A stretch of DNA of 28,729 nucleotides from Candidatus Dojkabacteria bacterium S2_J21 (GCA_019248085.1 JAEHHF010000007.1:1-28729), one strand, 5' to 3'; counted from the stretch's first letter, positions 18,034-26,497 are shown. The notes: a model not told the origin generated them from the letters alone. Numbers and translations are program-made.

Positions 18034-18246
18034 CTACAGATTAATTACTTTTCTAATCATTCTCTTCTCATTTGCACCAGTTATGATTGCATTTGATTTC
18101 TGTCTTCTCTTAGATCTCGAGGATCTTTTTGTCTTCAAGTGACCTTGATGACTTTGCTTGTATCTAAGCTTTGCTGTTCTATTCCCCCTTGGGTTGGATA
18201 GTCTGATTCTCTTCTTCGCTGTTTTGTTTGTTTTTTGTCTTGCCAT
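18034..18246 (-). CDS. rpmI: 50S ribosomal protein L35
   Basis: A 70-residue basic protein matching L35, with KTNKTAKKRIRLSNPRGN then KSHQGHL-like SHQGHLKTKRSSRSKRRQ. Family L35 is about 65 residues and begins close to this methionine (MPKMKT in many species; MARQKTNK here). The gene therefore really overlaps the last 68 nt of infC in another frame. It sits 11 nt before rplT. No Shine-Dalgarno sequence precedes the ATG, so translation probably depends on ribosomes finishing or passing infC. Confidence 0.93.
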   Translation of the reverse strand: MARQKTNKTAKKRIRLSNPRGNRTAKLRYKQSHQGHLKTKRSSRSKRRQKSNAIITGANEKRMIRKVINL

Positions 18247-18796
18247 TTTGTCTGAATGTTAAAGATATACGGTTATTCTCCATCTTTGGTTCGGCTTCGA
18301 TACTACTATAATCTGCGAAATTAGTCAATATTTCAGCGAAAACTGATTGAGCTATTTCCTTGGATTGTCTCCCTTTCTTGACCATTGTGAGCTTAACGGG
18401 GTGTCCTTTACTCAAAAATTCTTGTGCACGTTTAATTCTATGTCCTGTATCTCCAATATCCATGACTGGTGTGAATCTGAATTCCTTTAATTCTTTCATC
18501 TTTGAGCTTACTAATGTAGCCTTTTTCTTCTTGTTTTGTTGATATACAAACTTGGAGAAGTCCATGATTTTGCATACAGGAGGTTTTGCAGTTGCTCCTA
18601 CCTCTACTAGGTCTAATCCAGCCTCTTGTGCTAATATCAAAGCTTTTGGTGTCTCTACGACTCCTAAGTTTTCTCCTTCTGCACCAATTAGTTGGACTTC
18701 TGGAACTCTAATCCATTCGTTTTTTCTAGGGCCGAGGTCCTTCTTAACGAACTGTCCTTTATTGTAACTACTATTGTTGTTCTCACTATATCCCAT
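18179..18796 (-). CDS. infC: translation initiation factor IF-3
   Basis: A 205-residue IF-3, which prevents premature 50S joining and proofreads the initiator tRNA and start codon. The N-terminal domain has the family pattern RVPEVQLIGAEGENLGVVET and DLVEVGATAKPPVCKIMDFSKF. A lysine-rich linker (QNKKKKATLV) follows. The C-terminal domain is ELKEFRFTPVMDIGDTGHRIKRAQEFL to EAEPKMENNRISLTF. A 26-residue polar tail (RQNGKTKNKQNSEEENQTIQ) extends beyond the conserved end and is encoded by DNA shared with rpmI. The start codon is ATG, unlike the AUU of E. coli infC, so that autoregulation is absent. A weak TACAAA box lies 6 nt upstream. Confidence 0.95.
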   Translation of the reverse strand: MGYSENNNSSYNKGQFVKKDLGPRKNEWIRVPEVQLIGAEGENLGVVETPKALILAQEAGLDLVEVGATAKPPVCKIMDFSKFVYQQNKKKKATLVSSKMKELKEFRFTPVMDIGDTGHRIKRAQEFLSKGHPVKLTMVKKGRQSKEIAQSVFAEILTNFADYSSIEAEPKMENNRISLTFRQNGKTKNKQNSEEENQTIQPKGE

Positions 18797-18826
18797 TAAA
18801 TTTTTGTATTTTTAAATTTAAATATA

Positions 18827-20593
18827 TTAATTTGTGGGATTACCCTTGGTTCGAATTTCTTCTTTAAGGGTATCTATAAATTCTTGAACCTTCATCAATC
18901 CCTGATCTTTTGTTTTTCTAGTTCGGATTGATATTGTCTCAGTTTCCATCTCTTTGTCTCCAATGATTACGATGTAAGGGATCTTCATCTTCTCAGCATC
19001 TCTAATCTTGGATTGCATGCTCTTGTTTCTGTCATCAATACTTACTCTTAACTTTGCATTCTTAAGATCCTTGAAGACATTTTCAGAATATTCTCTATGC
19101 TTTTCAGATATAGGGATTACATATACCTGCTCTGGAGTAAACCAGAGTGGGAAGTCTCCGCCATGGTGCTCTATGAGGAATGAGAAGAATCTTTCGAAGG
19201 ATCCTAGCAATGCTCTGTGAATCATATATGGTTGTTTCTCTTCTCCATTTTCATCTATGTATTTAACATCAAATCTTTCTGGCAAATTGAAATCTAACTG
19301 TATTGTAGAGACGGAATCTTCTTTTCCAAAGACATTGTAAGCTTGTACATCAATCTTTGGACCATAGAATGCTGCTTCTCCTGTTATTTCTTCGTATTCC
19401 AATCCTCTATTTTTAAGAACTTTTCTAAGTGTATCTTCTGCAAGCATCCATTTTGCTTGATCTCCAGCATAATGATCTTTTTTCTTATCCCAATCAGAGA
19501 TGGATAGTCTAAATTTGTATTTATCAAACCCAACATCTTTGTAGAAGGTATCTAAAAGATCTAAAATCTCATCTATTGAACTTTCGAGTTGTTCTTCGGT
19601 ACAGAAGATATGTGCATCATTTTGTGTAAATCCTCTTACTCTTTGTAGGCCATGTAACTCTCCTGATTTCTCATATCTATATACAGTTCCGAATTCTCCA
19701 AGTTTGTATGGCAAGTCTCTGTAGCTTTTTGGCTCTAGTTTGTAAACCATAATGCCTGCAGGACAATTCATTGGTTTTAGATAGTATCTTTCTCCATCAA
19801 TATCAATTGGTGGGTACATAGAATCTTTGTAAAAACCAAGGTGACCGGATATCTTGAAAAGTTCTTCCCTATTAATATGTGGAGTTAAGATATGCTCATA
19901 TCCTGCATCTCTTTCAAGATCCAACATATATTCTTCAAGTATTCTTCTCATTCTATATCCTCTTGGTAACCAGACTGGTAATCCCTGTCCTATTTCTGGA
20001 ATGATAGCAAAGAGTTTCAACTGTTTTCCAAGTGTTCTGTGGTTTCTTCTCTCTGATTCAGCTTGTAATTCTAAGAATGCTTTTAGCTCTTCTTTAGTTT
20101 CAAATGCAGTTCCATATATTCTGGTTAACATTTTCTTCTTCTCATCACCTCTCCAATATGCACCAGCGGTTTTCAATAGCTTTATTACTCCAATTTCCTT
20201 TGTGGTTTCAATATGTGGTCCTCTACAGAGATCTGCATATTCATTTTCTCCAGTTATGAAGAAGCTTAAATCCTCGTCTGGAATATCTTCAAGTAATTCT
20301 AATTTGTAAGTTTGACCTGTCTTTGTTAGATAGTCTACGCCTTCTTTTCGCTTCATAAAGACTTGGACGATTGGAAGGTCCTGTTTGATAATATTTTTCA
20401 TCTCCTTCTCTATTGCAGGAAGATCATCTTCACTGATAGGCTCTGAGAATTCAAAATCATAGTAGAAGCCATTGTCTATTGCAGGGCCAATACCTAATTT
20501 AGCATCAGGATATAGTTTTAAAACGGCCTGAGCTAATACGTGGGAGGCTGAATGCCTCATCCTTTCTAATTTTTCAATATTTTCCTTATTCAT
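18827..20593 (-). CDS. thrS: threonyl-tRNA synthetase lacking the TGS domain
   Basis: A 588-residue ThrRS, about 55 residues shorter than E. coli ThrRS (642). It begins directly with the editing domain, whose zinc/editing motifs are kept: RHSASHVLAQAV (HxxxH) and the ADLCRGPHIE cysteine/histidine. The catalytic core has MNCPAG, motif 2 FGTVYRYEKSGELHGLQRVRG and motif 3 LGSFERFFSFLIEHHGG. The C-terminal anticodon-binding domain starts near VYVIPISEKHREYS. The N-terminal TGS domain is missing and no upstream in-frame extension could encode it. A TATACT box lies 10 nt before the ATG. It heads the thrS-infC-rpmI-rplT cluster; a small Thr-containing ORF precedes it. Confidence 0.96.
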   Translation of the reverse strand: MNKENIEKLERMRHSASHVLAQAVLKLYPDAKLGIGPAIDNGFYYDFEFSEPISEDDLPAIEKEMKNIIKQDLPIVQVFMKRKEGVDYLTKTGQTYKLELLEDIPDEDLSFFITGENEYADLCRGPHIETTKEIGVIKLLKTAGAYWRGDEKKKMLTRIYGTAFETKEELKAFLELQAESERRNHRTLGKQLKLFAIIPEIGQGLPVWLPRGYRMRRILEEYMLDLERDAGYEHILTPHINREELFKISGHLGFYKDSMYPPIDIDGERYYLKPMNCPAGIMVYKLEPKSYRDLPYKLGEFGTVYRYEKSGELHGLQRVRGFTQNDAHIFCTEEQLESSIDEILDLLDTFYKDVGFDKYKFRLSISDWDKKKDHYAGDQAKWMLAEDTLRKVLKNRGLEYEEITGEAAFYGPKIDVQAYNVFGKEDSVSTIQLDFNLPERFDVKYIDENGEEKQPYMIHRALLGSFERFFSFLIEHHGGDFPLWFTPEQVYVIPISEKHREYSENVFKDLKNAKLRVSIDDRNKSMQSKIRDAEKMKIPYIVIIGDKEMETETISIRTRKTKDQGLMKVQEFIDTLKEEIRTKGNPTN

Positions 20594-20603
20594 ATCTATG
20601 TTT

Positions 20604-20609
20604 AGTATA
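20604..20609 (-). promoter_or_regulatory. -10 box of thrS
   Basis: TATACT on the minus strand, 10 nt upstream of the thrS ATG, giving a predicted leader of about 3 nt. It lies after the small ORF at 20658-20726, so transcripts from it would not contain that ORF. Confidence 0.45.
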
Positions 20610-20657
20610 TCTTAATTTAAAGGGTTTTTCTTTTGGGAAAAAGTACAAGCGACATTT

Positions 20658-20726
20658 TTAAAAGGTTCGTGTGGTATAAACGATTCGGCAGAGGATGTTT
20701 TTATTGATTCCGTATATTTTGTACAT
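20658..20726 (-). CDS. possible 22-residue leader peptide upstream of thrS
   Basis: A small ORF in the 150-bp rsmD-thrS gap, reading MYKIYGINKNILCRIVYTTRTF. Three of its last five residues are threonine (ACC ACA CGA ACC TTT TAA). This could be a threonine-sensing leader for thrS, but no convincing terminator or antiterminator hairpin was found behind it, and a separate -10 lies just before thrS. It begins 17 nt after the rsmD stop. Chance occurrence is possible. Confidence 0.25.
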   Translation of the reverse strand: MYKIYGINKNILCRIVYTTRTF

Positions 20727-20743
20727 ATTGTTATTCTATATTT

Positions 20744-21502
20744 TTAGCTTTCTTTTTGCAATGTGTTATCTACTATGAAGAAGGTTATGGAATTTAATCC
20801 AATTTCTACCGTTTCTAGCTTTTTGATTCCGACAAGAGTTAGTTTCTCTAAAGGATACCTTCTTGGATGTTTGACTATCAATGTACCTTTGAATTCTTTA
20901 GTATTTGGGTCTTTTACTCCATTTAACATCTGAGCTGACATATTTATGACTCTTTCCATTTTGAAAAGGTTCTTAGTATTGTAAAGTTTGTATGGAGGAT
21001 CCATGAATACAATATCAAATGTTTGCCTATCGTCCGTATTTATCTGTTTGAAAAGGTATTCCTCTGCTTTCGCTTTTATGATGTCTACCTGTGGTAAGAA
21101 TCCTGTATATGCAACATTTCTTTTGAGTACAAACTCTGCATTTTTTGATGCATCAACAACAGTTGCTTCACTTGCTCCTCTGGAGAGAGCCTCCAAAGCA
21201 AAGGAACCTGCTCCAGCATAGAGGTCTAATATCTTTTTATTGACAATATCTTCTCTAAGAATGTCAAAGATTCTAACTTTCATCCTATCTGTTAATGGCC
21301 TTGTTGTTTTAGGAATATCTATTCTAAAGTTCTTTGCTTTTCCACCTGTGATTCTAACAAAGGTATTAATAGTTGGTTCTTTACCGAGTAATCGACTTCG
21401 AAGGAAGGTATCTTCCCTCTCTTCGAATTCCTCTGGAATTTCTACTCTCCATTTCTTTTTATCTTTTCTTATTTTTTTGAATGACTCTATTTTTAAACTC
21501 AT
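20744..21502 (-). CDS. rsmD: RsmD-type 16S rRNA (guanine-N2) methyltransferase
   Basis: A 252-residue Rossmann-fold SAM methyltransferase of the RsmD family, which methylates G966 of 16S rRNA in E. coli. It contains the family N-terminus VRITGGKAKNFRI and RPLTDRMKVRIFDIL, SAM motif I DLYAGAGSFALEALSRGA, and the catalytic motif IV FMDPPYK. A 47-residue charged N-terminal extension (KKIRKDKKKWRVEIPEEFEE) precedes the usual RsmD start and is not typical; it could be extra RNA-binding sequence. TATAAT lies 7 nt before the ATG and supports this start. The gene follows a surface protein gene by 19 nt. Confidence 0.88.
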   Translation of the reverse strand: MSLKIESFKKIRKDKKKWRVEIPEEFEEREDTFLRSRLLGKEPTINTFVRITGGKAKNFRIDIPKTTRPLTDRMKVRIFDILREDIVNKKILDLYAGAGSFALEALSRGASEATVVDASKNAEFVLKRNVAYTGFLPQVDIIKAKAEEYLFKQINTDDRQTFDIVFMDPPYKLYNTKNLFKMERVINMSAQMLNGVKDPNTKEFKGTLIVKHPRRYPLEKLTLVGIKKLETVEIGLNSITFFIVDNTLQKES

Positions 21503-21509
21503 GGTGTGT

Positions 21510-21515
21510 ATTATA
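21510..21515 (-). promoter_or_regulatory. -10 box of rsmD
   Basis: Consensus TATAAT on the minus strand, 7 nt upstream of the rsmD ATG, within the 19-nt gap after the surface protein stop. It predicts a leaderless mRNA. Confidence 0.55.
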
Positions 21516-21521
21516 CTACAA

Positions 21522-24011
21522 TTAGTTGAGTTTTAGGCCTCCAAGCTGTAATCCTTCAAAAAGGAATGAGGTTTGCAAAGAGGAGAATTGTGCAGTTGAT
21601 GACCACTCTCCTACGTGATTATCACTGTCCCAGAATCTAATTCTCCAGTAATATGTTGTATTAGAATTTGTTAACACTGTCCCAGCGTATGTATAGTTTG
21701 GAGATCTTGCATTATTATTCACTGAAGTTGAAAGCTGCCCCGTGTCCCACATTACTGTTCCAGAAAATGAATTATTTGTGTTTATCTCTATTTCGTATGA
21801 AGATCCAATATCTCCATTTGGGTCAGAATATATTGCAGAAAAATACGGTGTTAAAGAAATTATCCTTGTTGGATTTGTCTCTCCACCTGTAAGTAAAGTT
21901 GTTGGAGCGAGAGGGTTTCCGTCCATCGTAAATTGTGCTGTGGCAGACCATTGTCCTTGGCTATTACTATTATCCCAGAATGTAATTTTCCAGTAGTAGG
22001 TTGTCCCATTGAAAGAAAGTGTGGTCCCTGCATATGAAATGTCTTGTGATCTGGCTCCATTTACAACGACTGGAGAAAGAGCTGTTTTAGTAGAATCCCA
22101 CATAACTGTCCCTGTAAATGTATTATTTGTGTTTACTTGTATTTGATAGTAGTTACCTGTATCTGGAGTATCTGGGTCAGAAAAGACAGCGGAGAATTCC
22201 GGAGTAATGTCTGTGACTTTTGTTGGATTATTTGCTCCTTCTGTCTGTAAGGACGATGGTGTGTTGGGAGTGGTACCCATTGTAAATTGTGCTACAGATG
22301 ACCAGGAACTTTCATTTTGGGTATCATGGTTATCCCAGAATTTTATTCTCCAGTAATACACGTCGCCATTTAAAGAAAGTGTGGTCCCTGCATATGAGAT
22401 ATCTTGTGATCTAGCTCCGTTTGAAACTACTGGTGAGAAAGCTGTCTTGGTAGAATCCCACATAACCGTGCCTGTAAATGTATTATTTGTGTTTACTTGT
22501 ATTTGATAGTAGTTACCTGTATCTGGAGTCTCTGTATCAGAAAATACAGCTGAGAATTCTGGAGTAAGATCTGTGACTTGTGTAGGATTGGTTGAGCTTT
22601 CTGTAAGTAACGAAGAGGGTGCACTTGGGGCTGTATTTCCTACCTCTTCTGATCCAAGTGTAGATGTAAGTGAGGTTTTCCTTTGGTAGAAAAGAGTTTC
22701 GATATATGCGGGAACTTCTGATCCTGAAGCCGATGTTGCAGTACAAGTATGGTAGTGGTTTGTAGTTGCAGCAGATGCTACCCTACTTCCGTCACTTGAA
22801 GCTCCTGATGGACCAGTATTTGTTGTTATCGTTAATGAATGTGTATGTGTTGTCGATCCGCCGTATCCTCCAAAGGTAGTAGCTCCTCTAGGAAATTTCG
22901 CATCAATATATGCTACTCTCCCCCATCCCAACGGTGGAGATGCAGTTGTCATGCTTATTAAATCTGCTGAAGCATAGCCGGACGTATTTTTTGAAGCATA
23001 TATCATATCCCTGTACGGTGGAAGAGAATTTGCAGAACCAGTAGTTCCATTAATGGTTGTATGTGTATGGGGGCCAGCTCCTACACTACTTCCAGGGGTG
23101 TCCGTGCTTGAGCCTGATGATCCTGTTGTATATCCACCGGTTGTAGTATGTGTATGTGTTGCCGCTCCTCCGGTACCTCCATAAGTACTAGCTCCTCGTG
23201 CGAATTTGTTATCTAATGCAGAAAATCTTGTCCAACCGCTAGGAGTACTTGTAAACAGAGTAATTAAACCGGATGCAATGTTCAAGTCTGGGTTCGCACA
23301 GTAAACCATATCTAAATATGGTGGTGTATTTGATACATTATCAATACTAACCATAGCATTTGTGTGAGTGTGGCCTGGAGAAGCTGTTGTACCGCCGGAA
23401 TCACTCTGAGTGTTCTGTGCTCCTGTATTTGGTCCTCCTGTTGTACAACTGGCAGTTCCATTATTGTGTGTTGCAGATCCTCCCTCTGTACCGAATGAAG
23501 AAGCCCCATATGCATACTTCCCATCATATTCAGTTTTGCGAGTCCATCCTGTTGGGCAAGAAGTGTTATTAAGAAAGAGGAATTCCCCTCCCCATGATTC
23601 TTCAGAATTTGTTGCACTAGCATTACCATAATACATATATATTGTCTGTCCTCCTGTTCTAAGTTCTGGGATTTGGACCCAAATCTGAGTAGTACTTGTA
23701 TTGCATCCTCCCTCAATCCAGTAGTATATGGATGTTGTTTCATCTCCGTCAGTAAACCTTAGATCGTCACAATCACTCTGGAGTTTACTCGCACTAATCA
23801 GTGATGCAGTATCAACTTCAATTAATACATCTTCAGAGAAAAGATCACCTCCTCCGTTAGCTACTGTAATACCTTTTCTATATAGCCAACTACTACTTAT
23901 CCAACCTAAAACAGAGGGATCATCTTTGGAAAGAAGAAGGTAGGCTATGGTACCTCCAGCTACAACTAAGGTAGATATCCCAATTAGAATTGTCTGTTTT
24001 GAAATCTTCAT
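21522..24011 (-). CDS. surface protein with DUF2341, three tail-fibre-like HxH repeats and three fibronectin-like repeats
   Basis: An 829-residue protein with an N-terminal hydrophobic anchor or signal (about 8-28). A DUF2341 domain spans about 41-135 (SSWLYRKGITV to IYMYYGN). Three repeats follow at about 144-240, 247-340 and 349-443. Each has a P-x-GW start, a D-x-K/F-ARGA or PRGA element, GG-rich loops, H-T-H clusters (GHTHT, THTHT, PHTHT, NHYHT) and a PPY-DM-Y end; they recall the short tail-fibre/tail-collar fold. Three roughly 120-residue fibronectin-like repeats fill 461-815 (TPEFSAVFSD, YYQIQVNTNNTFTGTVMWD, YYWRIKFWD). The end is FLFEGLQLGGLKLN. It is probably displayed on the cell surface for adhesion; the ligand is unknown. 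It shares the DUF2341 architecture with the protein at 1-3815. Confidence 0.88.
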   Translation of the reverse strand: MKISKQTILIGISTLVVAGGTIAYLLLSKDDPSVLGWISSSWLYRKGITVANGGGDLFSEDVLIEVDTASLISASKLQSDCDDLRFTDGDETTSIYYWIEGGCNTSTTQIWVQIPELRTGGQTIYMYYGNASATNSEESWGGEFLFLNNTSCPTGWTRKTEYDGKYAYGASSFGTEGGSATHNNGTASCTTGGPNTGAQNTQSDSGGTTASPGHTHTNAMVSIDNVSNTPPYLDMVYCANPDLNIASGLITLFTSTPSGWTRFSALDNKFARGASTYGGTGGAATHTHTTTGGYTTGSSGSSTDTPGSSVGAGPHTHTTINGTTGSANSLPPYRDMIYASKNTSGYASADLISMTTASPPLGWGRVAYIDAKFPRGATTFGGYGGSTTHTHSLTITTNTGPSGASSDGSRVASAATTNHYHTCTATSASGSEVPAYIETLFYQRKTSLTSTLGSEEVGNTAPSAPSSLLTESSTNPTQVTDLTPEFSAVFSDTETPDTGNYYQIQVNTNNTFTGTVMWDSTKTAFSPVVSNGARSQDISYAGTTLSLNGDVYYWRIKFWDNHDTQNESSWSSVAQFTMGTTPNTPSSLQTEGANNPTKVTDITPEFSAVFSDPDTPDTGNYYQIQVNTNNTFTGTVMWDSTKTALSPVVVNGARSQDISYAGTTLSFNGTTYYWKITFWDNSNSQGQWSATAQFTMDGNPLAPTTLLTGGETNPTRIISLTPYFSAIYSDPNGDIGSSYEIEINTNNSFSGTVMWDTGQLSTSVNNNARSPNYTYAGTVLTNSNTTYYWRIRFWDSDNHVGEWSSTAQFSSLQTSFLFEGLQLGGLKLN
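21970..22575 (-). repeat. 360-bp tandem repeat inside the surface protein gene
   Basis: DNA around 21970-22215 and 22330-22575 is nearly identical at an exact 360-bp offset, for example gtggtccctgcatatga at 22021 and 22381, and a long shared block through ttacttgtatttgatagtag. It encodes the first and second fibronectin-like modules. The third module is clearly diverged, pointing to a recent duplication of one module. Confidence 0.85.
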
Positions 24012-24020
24012 TATTTATAT

Positions 24021-24029
24021 ATTGTAACA
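24021..24029 (-). promoter_or_regulatory. extended -10 of the HxH-repeat surface protein gene
   Basis: TGTTACAAT on the minus strand, 9 nt upstream of the ATG at 24011, in the 25-nt gap after the methyltransferase gene. The predicted leader is about 2 nt. Confidence 0.5.
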
Positions 24030-24036
24030 AAAAAAG

Positions 24037-24492
24037 CTATCTTTCTCTTGTTATCTCATACAGAATAATACTAGCACAGTTTGCAACATTTAGAGATTCC
24101 TTCTTACCTCTCATTGGTATGAATATTTTTTTGTCACAATCCTTTAATATCTCTTCGTCCACACCTGTTTTTTCATGCCCGAAGACGATGGCTAATTCAG
24201 TTGGATATTCAATTTCCTGAAAATCCTCTGCATCATCTGTAAGCTCTATGGAATATATTGGAATATTCTTGGCCCTCAATTCATCCAATGCTTCCTGTGT
24301 AGTATCGTAATGTTCAGAAGCTATCATCTCCGTAGCTCCCAATGCGGTCTTGTCCAACTTTGGATTATCTATTGGGGATGTCATGCCACAAAGATATATC
24401 TTTTCTACACTTCCTGCTCCATCAGAGGATCTAAAGATACTACCTACATTAAAAACAGAGCGGATATTGTCTAAAACGACATGTATTTTCAT
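24037..24492 (-). CDS. TrmH/SpoU-family RNA 2'-O-methyltransferase
   Basis: A 151-residue SPOUT methyltransferase with the three family motifs. Motif 1 is LDNIRSVFNVGSIFRSSDG, motif 2 AIVFGHEKTGVDEEI, and motif 3 FIPMRGKKESLNVANCASIILYE. The trefoil-knot SAM site is complete. The size fits the short TrmL/TrmH-like group without an extra RNA-binding domain. It would 2'-O-methylate tRNA or rRNA; the target cannot be read from sequence. Its ATG overlaps the recG stop as ATGA (24489-24492), so the two are translationally coupled. Confidence 0.88.
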   Translation of the reverse strand: MKIHVVLDNIRSVFNVGSIFRSSDGAGSVEKIYLCGMTSPIDNPKLDKTALGATEMIASEHYDTTQEALDELRAKNIPIYSIELTDDAEDFQEIEYPTELAIVFGHEKTGVDEEILKDCDKKIFIPMRGKKESLNVANCASIILYEITRER

Positions 24493-26492
24493 CTAAACAG
24501 GTTCTCTAATATATTATCGCAGTCATTATCTGCTATTAACAGCTCTCTTGCAACCTTTCGGGCCTTCCTTAGTGTGTCTAGATCATGTATGGAAGCTACC
24601 TTGAAGATTGGAATCCCAGATTGTTTAGTGCCGTATACTTCTCCGGGTCCTCTTCTTTGTAAGTCATAATCGGCAACTTCGAAACCCGATGGATGTGAAG
24701 CAAAGTATTGTAATCTCTCTTTTACATCAGGATCTTCAAATGTCTCCTGCCCCGGTATGACGTAACAGTAAGATTGGATATCATTTCTACCAATTCTTCC
24801 CCTTAGTTGATGTAATTGTGCTAAACCAAATCTCTCAGCATTCTCTATGACCATCATGGTTACATCTGGAATATCTATACCAACTTCTATGACAGTGGTC
24901 GAGATCAGTATATTGTATCTCTTGTCCCTGAAGTCATTTAATATTTGTTCTTTTTCCTTCGGTTTTAATTTGCCATGCAAAAAGGCTATTTTCATATCTG
25001 GATATTTTTCTTGTAGTGCGTTGAATTCATTTAGAACTGATTTAACAGATGTTTTTTCGGATTCTTCAATGAGTGGATATATGACAAAAGCTTGCTCTTT
25101 GCAATCAGAGTTTTTTATTTTTTTAACAATCCAATCAAAACAATCAGCTCTCTTAGTATATGGTGTGTAATATGTTTTGATTTCTTTTCTGTCAGCGGGC
25201 TTTTCTTTAATTTCTGATACATCTAAGTTCCCGAAGAAGATTTCAGTAAGACTTCTCGGAATTGGTGTTGCAGTCATTGTTAGGTAGTGTGGAGTGTTTT
25301 TTGTTTTAGTCTTAAGGTATTTTCTTTGTTCAACTCCGAATCTGTGTTGTTCATCGATTACTACCAGATTTAAATCAGATGGTAGTTCTTTTTGATACAA
25401 AATGGCATGGGTTCCAATGATGAGCTTGTTATTGGCATCTGTAATTGTTTTTTCTGAGGAGATACACAGTTCTATTTGGAGAGGGAAATCTTTAAACAGT
25501 TTTTTAAATGTCTCGAAGTGTTGAGTGGCTAATACTGTAGTTGGAGCTATGAGAATGGCTGAATAGCCAGCGCTGATTGTATTTAATATTGCGATGGCAG
25601 ATACTACTGTTTTTCCACTGCCTACATCTCCATTTAATAATCGGTTCATTGGTTTTCCTGTAGATATCTCATCTAGTATTATTTCAAGAGAAGAGTTTTG
25701 ATCATTTGTAAGAGTATATGGTAAAGATTTTATAAATTTGTTAGTTAATTTTGTATCTATCTTTATCGGTTTTGCCTTCTCTTTTTTTTGTTCTAATACT
25801 TCTTTCTCAATTCTAAATGCAATTTTGAGCATTTCATCGAAAGAGAGCCTCTCTCTGGCACTTATGATTTCTTCATTTGATTCGGGGAAATGTATCTTTT
25901 CTATGGCATTCGGGAGTGAAAGCAGATTATTTTGTTTAAGGATTCTATCTTGCAAGGGTTCGGTAATCAGATTTTTTATATCAGATTTTAATTCCTTAAT
26001 CTTCGTTCTAAGTATTCTGGAGGAAAGTCCTTTAGTTTCAGAATATACACTTATGAGTTTGCCTAGGTGTGTTTGTTGTGAGACCTCCTCTTTGAGTTTT
26101 TCTATTTTGGGATTGTAAATATTTCGTTTCCCACCTTTCACAGTTACTTGGCCATTAAAAAGGTATAGCTCGCCTACTAGTAAAGTTTTGGAAAGATATG
26201 GCTGGTTGAAATATATTAGGCTTACTACGTTTGTATCATCTTTTACCCTGACTGTGGTTATTTGCTTTCTAAACCTTGTGTAGAAGGTCTTTACACTTAC
26301 AATTTCACCGATGAAAGTCCCCTTCCCTGCAATGAGGAAATCTTCAATTGAAGAAACGTCTGAGGTATCTTGGTATTTGTATGGGACATAGAAGAGAAGA
26401 TCTTTAATGGTGAAAATATTAAGCTTCTCAAATTTGAGAGCCAGGGCATCGCCAATACCTTTGATTGATGTAATGTTGGAATTTGAATCCAT
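24489..26492 (-). CDS. recG: ATP-dependent DNA helicase RecG
   Basis: A 667-residue RecG, the branch-migration helicase that regresses stalled forks and processes Holliday-type junctions. A helix-hairpin-helix-like start (ITSIKGIGDALALKFEKLNI) leads into the OB-fold wedge domain (about 60-160). The helicase core has motif I LNGDVGSGKTVVSA, motif Ia APTTVLATQ, the DEQHRFGVEQR box, TATPIPRSL, and motif VI QLRGRIGRND. The C-terminal RecG signature lies near DYDLQRRGPGEVYGTKQSG. It is a little shorter than E. coli RecG (693). TATAAT lies 5 nt before the ATG, overlapping the stop of the preceding 36-codon ORF. Confidence 0.96.
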   Translation of the reverse strand: MDSNSNITSIKGIGDALALKFEKLNIFTIKDLLFYVPYKYQDTSDVSSIEDFLIAGKGTFIGEIVSVKTFYTRFRKQITTVRVKDDTNVVSLIYFNQPYLSKTLLVGELYLFNGQVTVKGGKRNIYNPKIEKLKEEVSQQTHLGKLISVYSETKGLSSRILRTKIKELKSDIKNLITEPLQDRILKQNNLLSLPNAIEKIHFPESNEEIISARERLSFDEMLKIAFRIEKEVLEQKKEKAKPIKIDTKLTNKFIKSLPYTLTNDQNSSLEIILDEISTGKPMNRLLNGDVGSGKTVVSAIAILNTISAGYSAILIAPTTVLATQHFETFKKLFKDFPLQIELCISSEKTITDANNKLIIGTHAILYQKELPSDLNLVVIDEQHRFGVEQRKYLKTKTKNTPHYLTMTATPIPRSLTEIFFGNLDVSEIKEKPADRKEIKTYYTPYTKRADCFDWIVKKIKNSDCKEQAFVIYPLIEESEKTSVKSVLNEFNALQEKYPDMKIAFLHGKLKPKEKEQILNDFRDKRYNILISTTVIEVGIDIPDVTMMVIENAERFGLAQLHQLRGRIGRNDIQSYCYVIPGQETFEDPDVKERLQYFASHPSGFEVADYDLQRRGPGEVYGTKQSGIPIFKVASIHDLDTLRKARKVARELLIADNDCDNILENLFR

Positions 26493-26497
26493 TCCCT

